A stretch of 64,000 nt of DNA from Boswellia sacra (GCA_013180625.2 SNVD02012321.1:310001-374000); one strand, 5' to 3'. Numbered from the stretch's first letter, positions 24,405 to 37,700 are shown. The notes: a model not told the origin generated them from the sequence alone. Numbers and translations: made by a program.

Positions 24405-27400
24405 TGACACAACCCGCCCCTAGCTACACGGGCAAGTCGTGCCTAAAACTGTTCACTAAGAGAACAGTGAACAGTCTTTCAATTAACTACCTTCCTACAC
24501 TTTTTACTTTGCCACTATGATAAAACTATTCATAAAAAAATTATTTTTAGTTCAAGTCTTTTATGTAACATACTAAAAAAAATACTCAGAAAATTTTTAA
24601 TGAAAAACCGGCAGAGTGTCCCCTATAATTTGAAGAAAACCCCCTGCAAAAATACATATTTTTACGCTTCTAAATATTTTTCATCCCAACTTCCTTTGAG
24701 ACTTTCGTCCTTATCAACCACAATATCCTAAAAGATAAATAAATCATACTCAACATACTTAATATTTAAAAATTTATACAGATACATAAAAATAAAATAC
24801 TTTAAATGCATGAATAATTATTATACATCATGTGGCTTTCCTTTGCATCAGAGACAGCTTAGCACCAAGCCTGTAGCACCTGGTTGGGAAGAAGAATAGG
24901 AAAAGAATGAGCTAAAGGCTCAGTGAGTGGACAAATTTTTATTACATAAAATATTAATTTCTTTATTGTCTACAACTCATTTCTAGAATAAAGCTTTGTG
25001 TTCTAAAATCTCATTTTTCTTAAAACAAATTACAATGCATAATTACTTTTAAAAAGGGAACCAGTATACTTTTCTTTCCAAAATAACGTACAAACGACTA
25101 TTTCTTCTCAACTTTCTTTATAAACTTCATTCTTATAATACAACTATAAAAAATTTATTAATCCTCTGTAAAGAAAATACTGTATATAATTCTTCAACTT
25201 ACTTACCTAAATAACTTAATATTCTTCAATTTTATAAGCAATTCACTTACGTACCTTTACTTTGAACCCTTATTTAATCTCGTATACACTACAAAATATA
25301 TCACTATATCTCCTTCTTTTCTATATAAAAAAAAATGTATTAACAGATGCTAAAAGAAATAAAATAACATAAAACTTTTAAATAACATTTCTCTCATCAT
25401 ATACTCAATCACTTGCTAAATTTATTCTCTAAACAAATCATAAATTGCATGACTATGACTATCTTATAGTAAAATCATATAATATATTTCTAACTAGAAA
25501 ACTCATATCATATTTATACTTAAGAAAAATCTATCGTACTTGTCAAAATATCATCAAATTTCTCATAGAATTTTCAAAACAAATAACTTTTGATTAAAAT
25601 TCTTCAAATAAAATTGCTTGATTTTATACTCTTTAAAAGCAATAAAAAGAATGCATATTTTCTCAATCTTATAAATTAAAACTCATGATGATAAGCTGAA
25701 ATCATCGCTTCAGTTATTTAATATGCAAAATATAATTTTCTTAAAAAATCTTCTTTCAAAAGAAACTTTGTGAATCTTGCTTCTTTCTCAAACTAAGTCA
25801 TATAAACATATTCAAAAATCTTTTCATTGTACTAAACAAGTACCCTGAAACTGTCTGATCCTGCCTGGCGAGATCTAACATCGCACAGGCAGAGTTATCT
25901 GAATTTTCTCTTACCTGGTGAGATCTACATCACGCAGGCAGAGCTATTTATACCTGGCGAGATCTAACATCGCACAGGCCTACTATCTGAATCTCCTCTT
26001 ACCTGGTGAGATCTACATCACGCAGACAGAGCTGTCTGTACCTGGCAAGATCTAACATCGCGCAGGCCTACTATCTGATCATACGCATGCGTAGAACTGC
26101 CCCCAAAGGGCTAAAGCGCCTAGATCTCACGGCCTAAAGCCTCTATGTGTGTCTGAACGGGCCCCAAAGACCTCTATCTTTCTATCTGAAATCTACTGTC
26201 TCACTGTCTAAGTGAGCTGGGTACTAGCTTAGTATAATATAATTAAACTTTCTTCTTTTCGCTAAAACTGATTTCTTTTCAAAATTTGCTTTATATGCTA
26301 AACCATTGCTTCTCAAGCAGATTTATCAAAATTTGTAAAACTTATATAAGCTGAAACTCATAATATCTGAATCCTTGAAAATCCATGATAAATATTTAAA
26401 AGAATAATTGCAAATACTTTGAGAAATCCTTGAAATCAAATTTCTATAAAAAACATATGATCATAATTGTTTTGCTTTTACACCTTCCATAAAATGGTAA
26501 AATATGCATCCGTAATAATATAGAAAACAATTCACATATAAAATATGAATCTTTCTTTCAAAGTGCTATATCTTTGTTCAAAACTAATTTTGAAACTAAA
26601 ATTTATGTCTACAATCCTTTTTAAAAACTAGCTTTGAAACACCTTAATAATTGAAAGCAAACATAACAAATGGGTCTATGCATCCTCGAGAAATACAAAA
26701 GAAGCTAATTTGAATTCTTCTGAGTTCGTTAAAATTCTCAGAAATTCTATAAAATGCTAAATAAACATAGCTAAGTAAATATTAAAACATATATCTAATT
26801 ATCCAGAAAAATAAATCTCATACTCTTTCTAAAACTTTTTAAAATATCTATAAAATAAGATACTTTCCATCTCACTATAAACCATAATTTATATTTTTAT
26901 CTTAAAATCTCATACTTTGCATGTAAAATTCTATATAACATTCTTTCACATAATTATACTTCAAAATTTAACTAATTCCTAAAAATTTCAAGTTAGAATT
27001 TCAAAGATTTTCAAATTCTTAAATATCATGCTTAACTGATTTTCTTTTTTTTTTTTTTTTCGACTATCATAAAATTTCTAGAATTCTGCATTTAGGTCCC
27101 TGCAAATTCTGAAACAGTTTTCTAAATTTGCAATTTAACCCTAACTGCTGAGCAGTTTTAGAATTTAACATTATCACCCCTGAAGAATTAAATTCTAATT
27201 CCAAAACTTTTTCTTTCTCTTTCTTTTTCTTTTTTTTATTTGCTATTATTCTAAATATAAAATCACTCATCATTTTATAAATCAAAAACACCATTTCTTC
27301 AACATATGTATTTATTTAAGGAAAATAACTAAATACCTCAATTTTCAATACAATTTCATTTAATTATAAATGTCTCTTTCCCAATCATAAACAAAAACTT

Positions 27401-28268
27401 TCTACTTTCGATTAACATATAACATATATTCATTCTACAACTTTCACTTTAAATTCATTTTTCTATCGTATTCAAACTTATCAAAACAAATTTACTACAT
27501 ATTCAAAACCTAATTTACTAGCACTACCCATAACCATCTCTTTTATCCAAAATTAAATACTTTAGATACGCTTATTTCCGAAATACATAATTCATCATTA
27601 TCGATTCTAAAAACATTTTAATATAACTCAATTAATTAATATAATAACGTAAATCATATGAAAAACCATAAATTTAATACGTTTTAATATAAAATAAAAT
27701 TCTCAAAACATAATTCACTCACTGAATTTAAGCTCTTTTATGGATGAATAATGTTATAAGAATTATTTGATGGCCGGAAACCATAACCGGAAATGTCGCC
27801 GGAAAGTCGTCGCCAGCGAGTGAATAGTAACCAAATTTCATTTTTCTCCGATTTGCAAAATTCGTATATCAACATGTAAATAAAATGGTATGGTTAGAAA
27901 GAGCATGGAACAAGCTTTAATTTAATGTATAAATTTACCGGTAACTCATCGGATTTTAGCTGAAAAATGCATAGAAAGCCGTTAGCTTCCATGCTTCGAT
28001 CCGCAAAAACAGTAAAGAAACCAAGGACAACACATATATGGATGGAAAGAGGACATTACAAGCTTCAAAATTATATATTGTAGGGTTGGAGACTCATCGA
28101 AAATCGACCGAAATCGCTACTCAAAAGCGACGGTGAACAGTAACCGGTGTGGATAGTAAAACGTTAATATCCAGAATTCTCCCTCTCTCCTCCTATTCAC
28201 TGTCTTATTTTTATAAAAAAAATATATGGGCTGGGCTGGGCCTTCTCCACAGCCTAATGGGTATTACA
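24405..28268 (+). mobile_element. 3.9 kb solo LTR (Ty3/gypsy-like)
   Basis: Begins TGACACAACCCGCCCC and ends GGGTATTACA. It is flanked by a perfect 5 bp duplication ATCAT at 24400-24404 and 28269-28273. TG...CA ends with a 5 bp duplication are diagnostic of LTR retrotransposition. No internal coding region was found, so a solo LTR left by unequal recombination is the simplest reading. Its right third is homologous to bases 1-175. An internal tandem array lies at 25855-26090. Length is unusual but within the range of large plant LTRs. Confidence 0.85.
25855..26090. repeat. Tandem array inside the 3.9 kb LTR
   Basis: Five degenerate units around ACCTGGCGAGATCTAACATC then GCACAGGC, alternating with ACCTGGTGAGATCTACATCA. 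Composite period is about 90 bases. The array is GC-richer than the rest of the LTR. Confidence 0.85.
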
Positions 28269-28273
28269 ATCAT

Positions 28274-29538
28274 CATCCATTGCACATCTCAAAGCTCCCT
28301 TCATCACATTCTCTCACAAGATACCCACCCATCCGACAACATCTTGCAATTAGAATGAGACCTACTAGCATTCCATATTCAACTCTTGTGGCAGTGCATT
28401 ACACCCCAGTAATTTCACCGCCACAAGCAGAGCAAACGAAACAGAAAGATTTATGGCCATCTTGAGGAGTTGGAAGTGTTAGCTGTGGGTGTGCGTGTGT
28501 ATTCAGGTTTTAAATGAGGGAAAAATTCATTTTAACTGGATGCTTAGGGTATAATCTAAAAAATTTGTGCTGTGGCTAATGGTCTAATTTTCCAAAATCA
28601 ATTTGGCTTAAGGCGAATGTGTCAAATTCCTTGGAAATTAAAAAAGGGAGCTCTCAGTATTGTTTTTAGGATGTTAACTATTATGTTTGTCATACGTTAG
28701 ATCATGTAGGCCCATGTATCTTACAATGTCATTCAATTTTTTAAAAATAGAACAAGTGCTATGTTTGACTTTTTTGTTAACATATCTTGGCTGTGTGGTA
28801 AAAAAAACAAAATGTGAATTTAGTTGTAAGCTAGAGGTTAAAAGGATAGATGGGCTGACCATGGAGGATGAAATTTCCATGAACTTCCTCTGCTCCTTCC
28901 AATTTCTTTTCTTGTATCATTCCCTGTTTCAAATGGAGCATCAAAGATGGTATCTGAAAACATTGTAATTTTCCTACTGAATTGACTGAGTTATTTAGTT
29001 CCAAGCTTTATTTTATTTGGATAATCACAATTTCTAAGAAACGTTCCTTGCCAATTTCTAACTTTCTGTTGTTTAAAAATAAATGTTGAATTCGTAGACT
29101 TGAGAAGTAGAAACAGGCAAAAAAAATGGAAGGTTGAAAATAACTAAGTTTTTTAAAATCAAGTAAACAAAAGGAAAATTATAAGGCTGCCGTAATATTG
29201 TTCTCCCTTGACCTATAATGTGCCATTTATCAACAAGAAATTAAATATATTAAATCAGATTAATTTGAAAGGAATTCATTATTATGAAAATTATGAATGG
29301 TCAATGCAATCCATTTGTTTGCATATATATATTTCTTCTTTTACTTTGCGCGAGGGAGATAAGCTCTGTTCTGACAAAGCTTGAAACAGGGGATCGAGGA
29401 ACGAAGTAATTTCCCAGATAATCACATATGCACTAATATGATGTTTGCTTAATTGCTTCAGCCCAGAAAATGATAAATCATAAGTTTACTTCAGTTTTGA
29501 GATAGCAAATTTCTATAACTTTGTATCTTCATAATTCA
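28274..29538 (+). other. Upstream region of receptor 3 left of the retrotransposon nest
   Basis: 28664-28960 matches 5118-5400 5' of receptor 1 (shared TTTTTTGTTAACA, AACTTCCTCTGCTCCTTC). About 29400-29538 matches 37070-37200. This block was therefore an upstream receptor module before the transposons inserted. Frames here (28149-28465, 28687-28968) have no domain. Confidence 0.5.
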
Positions 29539-30415
29539 TGTACTAACAACTAGGATTCGAATTCTTTTTCTTATAGACTATAAATAGGCAAGTTATAGGT
29601 TTTCTTTAGGGTATCATTCAAGGGAGAATCTTCAAGGAATCTTCAAAATCTCTAAGTCTTTCTTCTTTCTTTATACTCTATGAATGCTACTCGATTTTTT
29701 TGTGATATTTTTCTTTACATTATGAACTAAATCCTTTTTTCTAGGATTAGGATGCAGCCAAGTTTGATACTCTATTATTTCAATTCAATATATTAATATT
29801 TATTCAATTTCTTGTTGAGTGAATTTTTCATTTGTTTAATGCTTGTGATGGTATGGCCAATTATTGCATGATTTGAGATATAAATTAGACTAAGAAGTTA
29901 ATTTATATTAGTCCTTTGATTGATTCACCATAAACTCACATGAGATAGAAATATAATTGTGATTTGTGCAACCCTATAAGATTTCTTGTGCTTAATGGGT
30001 ATTTATAGGCTGTTATATGAGACAGAGATGTGATTCTCCTCATAAATATACATTTTTGTTGCTTGAAAAAGAATAACAAATATCTTAGAGAAATTGACTG
30101 GCAACAAGGTTGATGAACATTAATTGAATTGAATTGAATAATATAGTAGATAACTTACATGAAACCTGATATCTTAGAGCTTAATCCATTGAATTTATCT
30201 CAATTTAGTTTAAATCTAGTTTCTTTACTTAGTGTTTAAATTTTATTCCAGTTTTTAGTTAGTTAATTCCTTTAAATTTGTTATTTATTTAAATAAAATC
30301 AAAGTTAGATTAAGTTTAGTAGTTAATAACTAATCCTCGTGGGAACGATAACTCACTCATCATTATATTACTTGTTCGATTCCGTATACTTACAGATTTT
30401 TGCATAACAAGTTTT

Positions 30416-30433
30416 TGGCACCATTGTCGAGGA
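30416..30433 (+). other. Degenerate tRNA-Asp-type primer-binding site
   Basis: Reads TGGCACCATTGTCGAGGA, seven bases after the left LTR. It differs from the TGGCGCCGTTGCCGGGGA consensus usual for Athila/Tat elements only by C-to-T and G-to-A changes, mostly at former CpG or CpNpG sites, consistent with methylation-driven decay. Confidence 0.7.
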
Positions 30434-30487
30434 ATGTTTTCATTAATATTAAATTAAATAACTTGATTTTAATTTGAATTTTATTTT

Positions 30488-30700
30488 TTGTTTTACTTAA
30501 GTTTTACTTTATTTGATATTGGCAATTGCATGCGAAAGTTTGGAGATAACGACTTATTACCTTTGGATTCCGAGATAGAACGAACCTATCGAAAGAATAG
30601 AAAGGAGAAGCGCAAAAAATCCAAACAAACAAACGTGCTGGCTGACAATATGGAAGGAAACGGAGAAAGGGCTATAGTCCAAGCTAATCAGAAACATTAG
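30488..30700 (+). pseudogene. gag N-terminal fragment of the Athila-like element
   Basis: An open frame just after the primer-binding site includes LLPLDSEIERTYRKNRKEKR. This resembles the charged P-x-D-x-E-I-E-R-T-x-R-x-N-R start typical of Athila gag. The frame stops at 30700 and 3' gag and all of pol are absent, so this is non-functional debris. Confidence 0.55.
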
Positions 30701-30767
30701 CATTGCAACTCTATTGCAAATCCAAAAAGAAAAATTTTTATTTTCTGATTTGATTAGAACTTGGATT

Positions 30768-32078
30768 TAGGGATGTCGAAACCCCAAAAAATTCCCTGGA
30801 AATTATGGGGAATTTAATCCTAGGGTGGGAAATTCAATTCCCCTCGTATTCATCTGGTTTTTCAATTTTTTTCTTGAAAGTTATCATCAATAGTACTTAT
30901 ATTTATTTTGCCATTCATCTTAAGTTGCCAAGCTTAGCTTGGTGGTGTCCTTGGGTGTTAATACCACCTCAACCTAGTTTCAAATCGTGTGGTCTATGCT
31001 TGCCTGTTTTTTGGGTTTTTTTTTTCTTTTGAATTTGTCTTGAATTTGTGTTTTCATGTTTTTTGAGTCTTTTTTTTCCCCTTTGAATTTGTATTGATAA
31101 TATATATTATAATAAAAAATAGTTATTCAATAATATTTTATTAAATCAATAAATTGATCACTAAAATGCAAAACAAAACGCATCAGTTGGTTTAATTAAA
31201 TCAATGCAAAGAGACAAAGACCATTTCATAAGTTTGAACTTTGAAACATTAAAATACAAAACAAAACACATCAGTTGATTCAATTAAATCAATTCAAAGA
31301 GACAAAGACCATTTCATAATTTTGAACTTTGAAACACCTAAATTCCTTCATTCAGGTCACTAGTCAGAGGTTTGTTGCTACTGTCGGTTGGTTGGTCAAA
31401 GCAGTTCTTAGATTGATGCTACGACTATAAGACATGAGTGGGTGAATCGATGGTGTAGCAACCATGAATCGATGTCGATGGTGTAGTTGAGGATGTGAAT
31501 CAATGGTGGTTATGCATGCAGCAATGCAGGTGAGGCCATGAGAGATTGAGCGTGAGGCATAAAGTGGTGCAGCTGTGTCAGTGAGGCAGTCGTGTTGCCA
31601 TGAGAGTGAGGTGGTGAGGCATGAAAGTTGAAATAGTGAAGGAGGCTAGGCTTAAAATCTCTAACTCAATTAAATTTTAAGGTTTCTTTTTTTTTATGAA
31701 TTTAAAAAAAATTAATTTGATAAATAAAAATTTGATATTTGAATGGGTTGGGTTGGATTAGGCTCACAATTTTTGGGCATCATATGAGTTAGAATTAGAA
31801 TATTAGTTTGGGTTGTTGTACTAGATGTCATTTCGATTAGAATTGGATTGGGCCTCAACAATTCAAAGCAAATAATTAGCATAATTTCAATTAAATTATA
31901 TAATTATGTTTATCTGGGCCAGGGAGTGTGATCCCTAGCCCTTGCCCAGCCCTAACCTCTACTTAAGATTTCCGTCCCTATCCCCAACCGAATTCTCTAG
32001 AATTTTGGGTAATTCCCCAACAAGACTAAGGTAGAGATTGGGGTGCCCGACTCCACCCAAGTTTTTTTGACATTCCTA
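30768..32078. mobile_element. Non-autonomous hAT-like element, 1311 bp
   Basis: Ends are TAGGGATGTC and GACATTCCTA, imperfect inverted repeats of hAT type. The element is flanked by a perfect 8 bp duplication CTTGGATT at 30760-30767 and 32079-32086, the length expected for hAT. No transposase frame was seen. It lies inside the internal part of the Athila-like element, so it inserted later. It contains an 88 bp tandem duplication and a TG/GA-rich interior (31380-31640). Confidence 0.85.
31169..31345. repeat. 88 bp tandem duplication in the hAT-like element
   Basis: Two copies starting at 31169 and 31257, sharing CAAAGAGACAAAGACCATTT with a few substitutions. Confidence 0.9.
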
Positions 32079-32630
32079 CTTGGATTCCTTCTTGTAAAAC
32101 TATAAATTTATGCTTCTATAGTGCATCTAGGGTTAAGGATTGAATCCATAGAAACCCCAAGGAGGCTATGGAGACGACATCAACAAATCAGAGGGTGATT
32201 TCACTTCAAGATTCATCAATATTCTCTAGTTTTTAGTTCTTTTCTTTCTTCCTTTTGTATCTATGTTTTCAACAAAGATTTTGAGTTTATTTAATTTCAT
32301 GATGAACTAATTCTTTCATTCTAGGGTTATGATATAGTGAAATTTTTGATACTTTAGTTAATTAATTCAATACATCATTTTTTAATTCAATTTTGTTGTG
32401 TAATTCAATCATATTGCTTAATGCTTGTGGAAGTCTGGCCAACATTTTCTTGAATTTAGATGTGCATTGAGACTGAAAAGTAATGGTCATATTGGATCTT
32501 GATTAAATTGCCATAAATTGCCATAAGATAGAGATATTATGCAATTTATGCAGGCTTGTTAGATATATTGTGGTTAATTGGTGTTTATAGACTGTTAGAA
32601 TTGATAGGGATGTAATTCTCTCTTATAAAC

Positions 32631-34849
32631 TGTAACATCCAAACAAGTAAGTTGCAACAATATTAATTTATTTTGGAATATATACATGTCTTGTTGTTAT
32701 TGTTACACCAAAGCTATATTGACAAAGGAATTATAATATTATGTAAGGACGCATAAGGAATTATGATAATGTGTGATGGCATATTTGTAAAATTTATTCT
32801 TAAACCATCCTTAACTATGAAAAGATATATGTTTTCCAAAGTGGTTAAGGCACTGTTGAAAACCCTAATCATCTCTAATTAACTAAGAGCTAAGGAAGAA
32901 GAATTTGGAAGAAAAGAGGTAAGACCCACCCTCTTCTCCAGGTTCCATTAATTATATGTGAATCTTGTCATAGAGTGTAATAGAACTAATGAGGGTTTCT
33001 TTAAAACCATATATGATCTCAGATTTGCTTAGAATCATGAGTTGCTGTAAATAAGAAAGATTTATGGGGTGGATGATGTTTATAAAGGCCAACAGAAATC
33101 TTGCTAGATAGCTTGATATTCAAATTTTGTGGAACATTGCTGGGCTTTGTTTTGGTTTCCAAGTTTTTAAGGTTTATTTAGAACTTGATTTCACTCAAAA
33201 TTCCAAGTATTTGATTTTTAACAAAATTTTGAAGTTTACTGTTCAATTCTGAAGCTTTTACGAATTTCTTGATATTTTGGGATTATTTTGAGAAACTGAA
33301 TCATCTGGAAAGGAATTTTGTAAACTAGTTTCTATATCTTATTATACATTTAAAAAGCTTTCAAACAAAAGTGGGTTTACTCAAATTGGCTTTTACATGA
33401 TTTATAGTGATTTTTTACTATGATTACTCAAACTGAATCATCTAGGAAGGAATTTTGCAAAACTCTAGAAATTTCAATTTTTAGAATAGAGCATGCGAAA
33501 TGAGTTATTTTGACTAACCTAGACTCAAAAAAATTCATGATTTTGGTATGATGAATCGTGTATATGCCTCTTAATAAACTGAAAATTTTTGTAGTGATCC
33601 GATCATTGTGTGATTTGTTATGAAATTTCAAATCTCGATTGTTCAATCTAGAAGGTTGCTGGACAGAATTCGAGTTTGTGTAAAACGAGGTTGTTTCAAG
33701 TGCTTTTGGTCTTTTTTACTTGAAAATTTTAAGAAAACATGGCTTAAGGTCTAAATGATATTTGCAAGTTTTTGTACTTGGAACAAGGATCAATTGTCTA
33801 GGAATCATCTAATTAAGTGTGTGTAGTATTGGAAAAAAGTATTTTGGTGTACCTTAACCGTTTTGGTTGATGATTCTTAAGGAATCTTTTTGATAATTTT
33901 TAGGTCGAGATAAGAAAATTTCAGTGGAGTATAGCCAAGTAAGTGAGATAGATTCTCAATTGAGGACAAATTTGGTATATCATTGTTTTATGAGATGTGT
34001 TTTGTTCCATATGCTTATGGGATATATGCAAGTTATGTTTTGATTGAAATACTATGTTTATGATATGAATGAAAGTTTTGATTTCGATATTTTGCATATG
34101 GATTTTGATATATGATGGTATGAATATAATGTGAAAATGAAGCATTACATGTTTTGAAAGTGAAATTCATGCCTAAAACCTTAGGATATCGAATTTTCAT
34201 TGCTTGATCGATTGAGGGGAGGTCCGAACCATGTGTTTCTCTATGTAGGATTCGATAGCATGGGCCCAGTAAAACCCAGATTGTTGGATTAGTCTCAAGT
34301 CAGTTGATTGGATGAGGGGATCCGAATCATGTGTTTCTTTATATAGGATTCGGTAGCATGGACCCGGTATAATCCGAACTGTTAGACTAGCCTCAGATTA
34401 TTACACAAAAATAGATTCCTAAGGACATGCTTGATAAGTACCGTGAAAGCTTCCAATTATGTGATTGATTTGAAAAGCATGTTGGACAAATAATTGATTA
34501 TAAATGGAATTCAAATTTATGTTTTTCTTGTCTGTATTTTCTATATATAAAACCTAGCTTCTTTACTGAGTTAATACTCACTGGTCTATTGTGTACTAGG
34601 TAATTGATGATTATCCAGTATGCATGGAAGATTTTGGCATAGAAATAATGGAGTTCCCTTGGCAAAATGTCTGATGGGCAAATACTTTGTTTGGATTTTG
34701 ATATTTTGGGTTGTAAATGTATATGTTATTATGTTGTGGTTGATTTACTTTGGGAACCTATGTTTATGAATAATATAGTTTACATAGTTTTATATATGAA
34801 TGAATGAATGTTAGTTGTGCTTGGGGCCTTCAGGTTTCCGGGTGTGACA
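32631..34849 (-). mobile_element. 2.2 kb solo LTR nested in the Athila-like right LTR
   Basis: Begins TGTAACATCC and ends GGGTGTGACA. Flanks are TAAAC (32626-32630) and GAAAC (34850-34854), a 5 bp duplication with one mismatch. Comparison with the left Athila LTR shows that removing this segment restores continuity. Read on the minus strand its start (TGTCACACCC) is related to the remnant at 42914, so minus orientation is likely. A two-unit tandem repeat lies at about 34204-34400. Confidence 0.85.
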
Positions 34850-35366
34850 GAAACATATATACATTGTTATTGCTTGAGAAGGAATGACAATTATGTTAGT
34901 AAAATTGGTTGACAACATAGGATATTGATATTATTGGATTAAGGAACAAGAGTGGGTAAATTTAGGTGAAATCTAATACCCTAGAGCTTAGTTTCATTGA
35001 ATTTTTATAACTTGAAATCATTGTTCGTGTTTAAGTGCTTAGTTTTAAATTTAGTTTTATTTCATTTAAATTACATCAAATGGCCATCGAATTTTCATTT
35101 TTCAAATAAAATTTGGGTTAGAATAGGCTTAGTAGTTAGTAATTCAATCTCGGTGAGAACGGTACTTAAGGTTGTGTTTGTTTGTGTATTTTGAGTTTTT
35201 TTGTTTTCAAAATTTAGAAAGAATATGTGGTTTGTTTTAATTTTTTTTTGGATTTTGAAAATGATATGTGATTGATATTGATTTAAATGTATTAGTAAAT
35301 GTGCATTTTCAGAAAATAATATTTTGAAAATGTAATTGATCACTCTATTACTTGTTTAAGTGCTTA

Positions 35367-35760
35367 CTTTTTTTTTTCCAAAAGATTTATTTGTTATAAT
35401 TGCATAAATTTGAGTTATTTATTAACCCAGCTATAATATTAGCTTCAAGAAGATACTAGCAAAATTTCCACGAAGATCAAACAATAAATGAAAACTCTGT
35501 AAGACAAATTAAAGACGGTTGAGAACAAGAAGAGAGACAAGTGATCCACAATAGTCTTGGTCTTTGCCTGACTTAATCAAACGTATGATTTACGCTAAGA
35601 AAACTATGATCCCAGCTGTTGAATGGAGAATATGGACATCATAATGACAAAATAACGACTAGTAAACGCCAGCATATATATGTCAGTTTCTTGAGAAAGA
35701 CTGCTACTAGACAGCTGCGTAAATGCAAAACCAGAATATTTCGAACAAAAACTTGAATTT
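35367..35760 (+). repeat. Duplicated W-box-rich module B, copy 2
   Basis: Matches 2520-2945 and 37290-37700. It includes AGAGAGACAAGTGATCCACA and CTTTGCCTGACTT (W-box core altered on one side of the motif). It continues the receptor upstream block interrupted by the retrotransposon nest. Confidence 0.6.
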
Positions 35761-37130
35761 TTTCTAATTTTACTTCTTTTTTCTTTTTCGTTTTTCTTAT
35801 TATACCAAGCTATAGTGTCAGTTTCTTGGAAAATTTTACATTACTAGAAGATCTTGAAACATTCTAGGCTGCATTGCCAGATATATAGACCGAGAGAAAA
35901 GAAACAGATGTTCATGACAATATTTAATTTAACATAGTCCACAAATCGAGATACTTCCAAAGGTAGGAAAGAACAGCACAGAAATTATGGGGAAAATCAA
36001 TTAAACATGAATTTTATCCTTGTTAGGTAGACACTGTAAAATCCTTGTTTAATATATTTGGGCTTAATTAGGATTAGCCAAGTCCAGAGTTTCCACTTTC
36101 CAGAAGTGTCAATTGCTCTTAAAAGGCCATGTTAATTCCCGCATTTCCAAGACAAGTGCAAGGTGGACATAAACGCAAGGTCGTGCAAGTCTTAATACCA
36201 CGTTTGATTTGTAGTTCATGTGTACTTTATATGGATGACAAACGGTTCGTACATTTGAAATTTAAGTTATGAAGCTCCTTGTTATTATTAACAAATGGAT
36301 TATATATTCTCCGGCCTTACAAAGATGATGGACATCCATAGTTGAAACAAGATACTGTTGTAGGTTTGCTTAGAAATGTTAATTATAAAAGCTTAATAAC
36401 CGGTTTTTTCTTGAGGAATTACGGGTAGAATTTGCAATATAAAATCTGAGAGAGAGAAAGAAAAAACGGGACAAGAATCAGGGGAGTGAGAAAGGAAACT
36501 TTTCTCCTGTAGATTCTTGAAATTTTCATTCTCTCTATTTTGGGGTGTATGATTAGAAGTTCTAGCTTTGTGATTGGGCTGTATTCTTGATTCAATAGTG
36601 CAGATGAATTCCAATGGGGAGTTCACGAGAATGCAGGCTACTGTTTTGGCTGAACCTCGCCAAACTTCTTGTGTTCTTGGCTTGCTGTTTTACCCTGAAT
36701 TTGTCTTTCTTGGCTTTCAAAATTGACGTTGTTGTAGGGGAAATTCCTACAGTACTAAGCAAGAGCCTTTCATTTTTAATTACCCTTTTTTTCGATGGAG
36801 CTAGCTAGCTGATCTTGGATGATCATAGTTTCTATATAATCGTAGAACAGAGTAGTTTTCAATCATAATAACATCTTATAGTGGGATGTTTGCTTCGGTC
36901 CATAGAATGATAAACCCATTTCTTGACAGCTTGTACATATCTTTTCAGATTTTATCTCTGAACTTAGAATTGTTTTGTTAATTTTGTAGATATATAAAAG
37001 CTTTTTTCCACCAGATTGACAATTGTATAGCCAAAAACAAACCCACGATATGCATCCAATGCCTTACACCTGAGAAGAGAATATGTGCGAGATTATCACA
37101 TCTTTTAATTGATATTTGCTAATTACTTCA
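35761..37130. other. Intergenic DNA, possible decayed transcript
   Basis: No recognised gene. Stretch 36370-36830 has a less AT-rich, leader-like texture and small frames on both strands (36393-36626 minus, 36614-36808 plus), but none shows a domain. Left unassigned. Confidence 0.4.
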
Positions 37131-37700
37131 ACCCAGAAAATTATAAATCATAAATTATATAGTTTTGGGATAGCAAGTCTTCTGAGTTTGTATTTTTGGA
37201 ATTCATAGACTAAAACGGGCAAATCATGTTAATTCCTTCATATCAAAGCTCAGTGTGTGGTGGATTTACCTTTTTTCAAAAAAAAAAAAAAAAAAGACTA
37301 TTTTGTATAATAATTAACTCATAAATTTGAGTTATTTATTGTGCCAAGCTATACCATTAGCTTCAAGAAGATACTAGCAAAATTTACACGAAAGTCTGAG
37401 TCTTTGCTTGACTTCAAACGGATCAATTACTCTAATAATAAATGAGTAACTCTGTAAGACAAAGAAAGTTGAGAAAAAGAAGAGGGACAAGTGATCCACA
37501 GTCCAGGTCTTTTCTTGACTTGGTCAAACGTATCATTTACTCTGAGAAAACTGTTATTCTAGTTGTAATGGAGAATATGCGCGTCTCAATGACAAATTAA
37601 AGACTAGTTAACACCGGCACACGCCAGCTTCTTGAGAAAGACTGCTAACTACTAATAGACAGCTGCAAAACCAAAATAATTCAAACAAAACTTCAATGTG
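37131..37700 (+). repeat. Duplicated W-box-rich module B, copy 3
   Basis: Matches 2400-2945 across nearly its full length, with CTTTGCTTGACTTCAAAC at about 37403 and CTTTTCTTGACTTGGTC at about 37509. It lies 1.6 kb 5' of receptor 3. Confidence 0.65.

Larger units (their letters stand above)
29539..35366 (+). mobile_element. Decayed Athila/Tat-like Ty3/gypsy element with nested insertions
   Basis: The left LTR is about 29539-30409, ending TTTTTGCATAACA. A primer-binding site (30416-30433) and a short gag-like stretch follow. The right LTR begins near 32120 and is split: its middle resumes at 34855 after the nested LTR at 32631-34849, and a further ~170 bp insert (about 35169-35338) precedes its last bases. 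LTR identity shows in the TTGATACT-like, GTATTTATAG-like, GAAATTGACTGGCAACA-like and GGGAACGATAACT-like stretches. Almost all of gag-pol is missing. The element sits in receptor upstream module DNA, which continues on both sides. The outer edges are approximate. Confidence 0.7.

Noticed and set aside
25855..26090. Regular repeats resembling a CRISPR array
   Set aside because: Units are degenerate, spacers are not unique, and the array lies inside a plant LTR.
36393..36808. Overlapping frames on both strands suggesting a small gene
   Set aside because: No recognised motif, no splice structure and no paralogue in the window.
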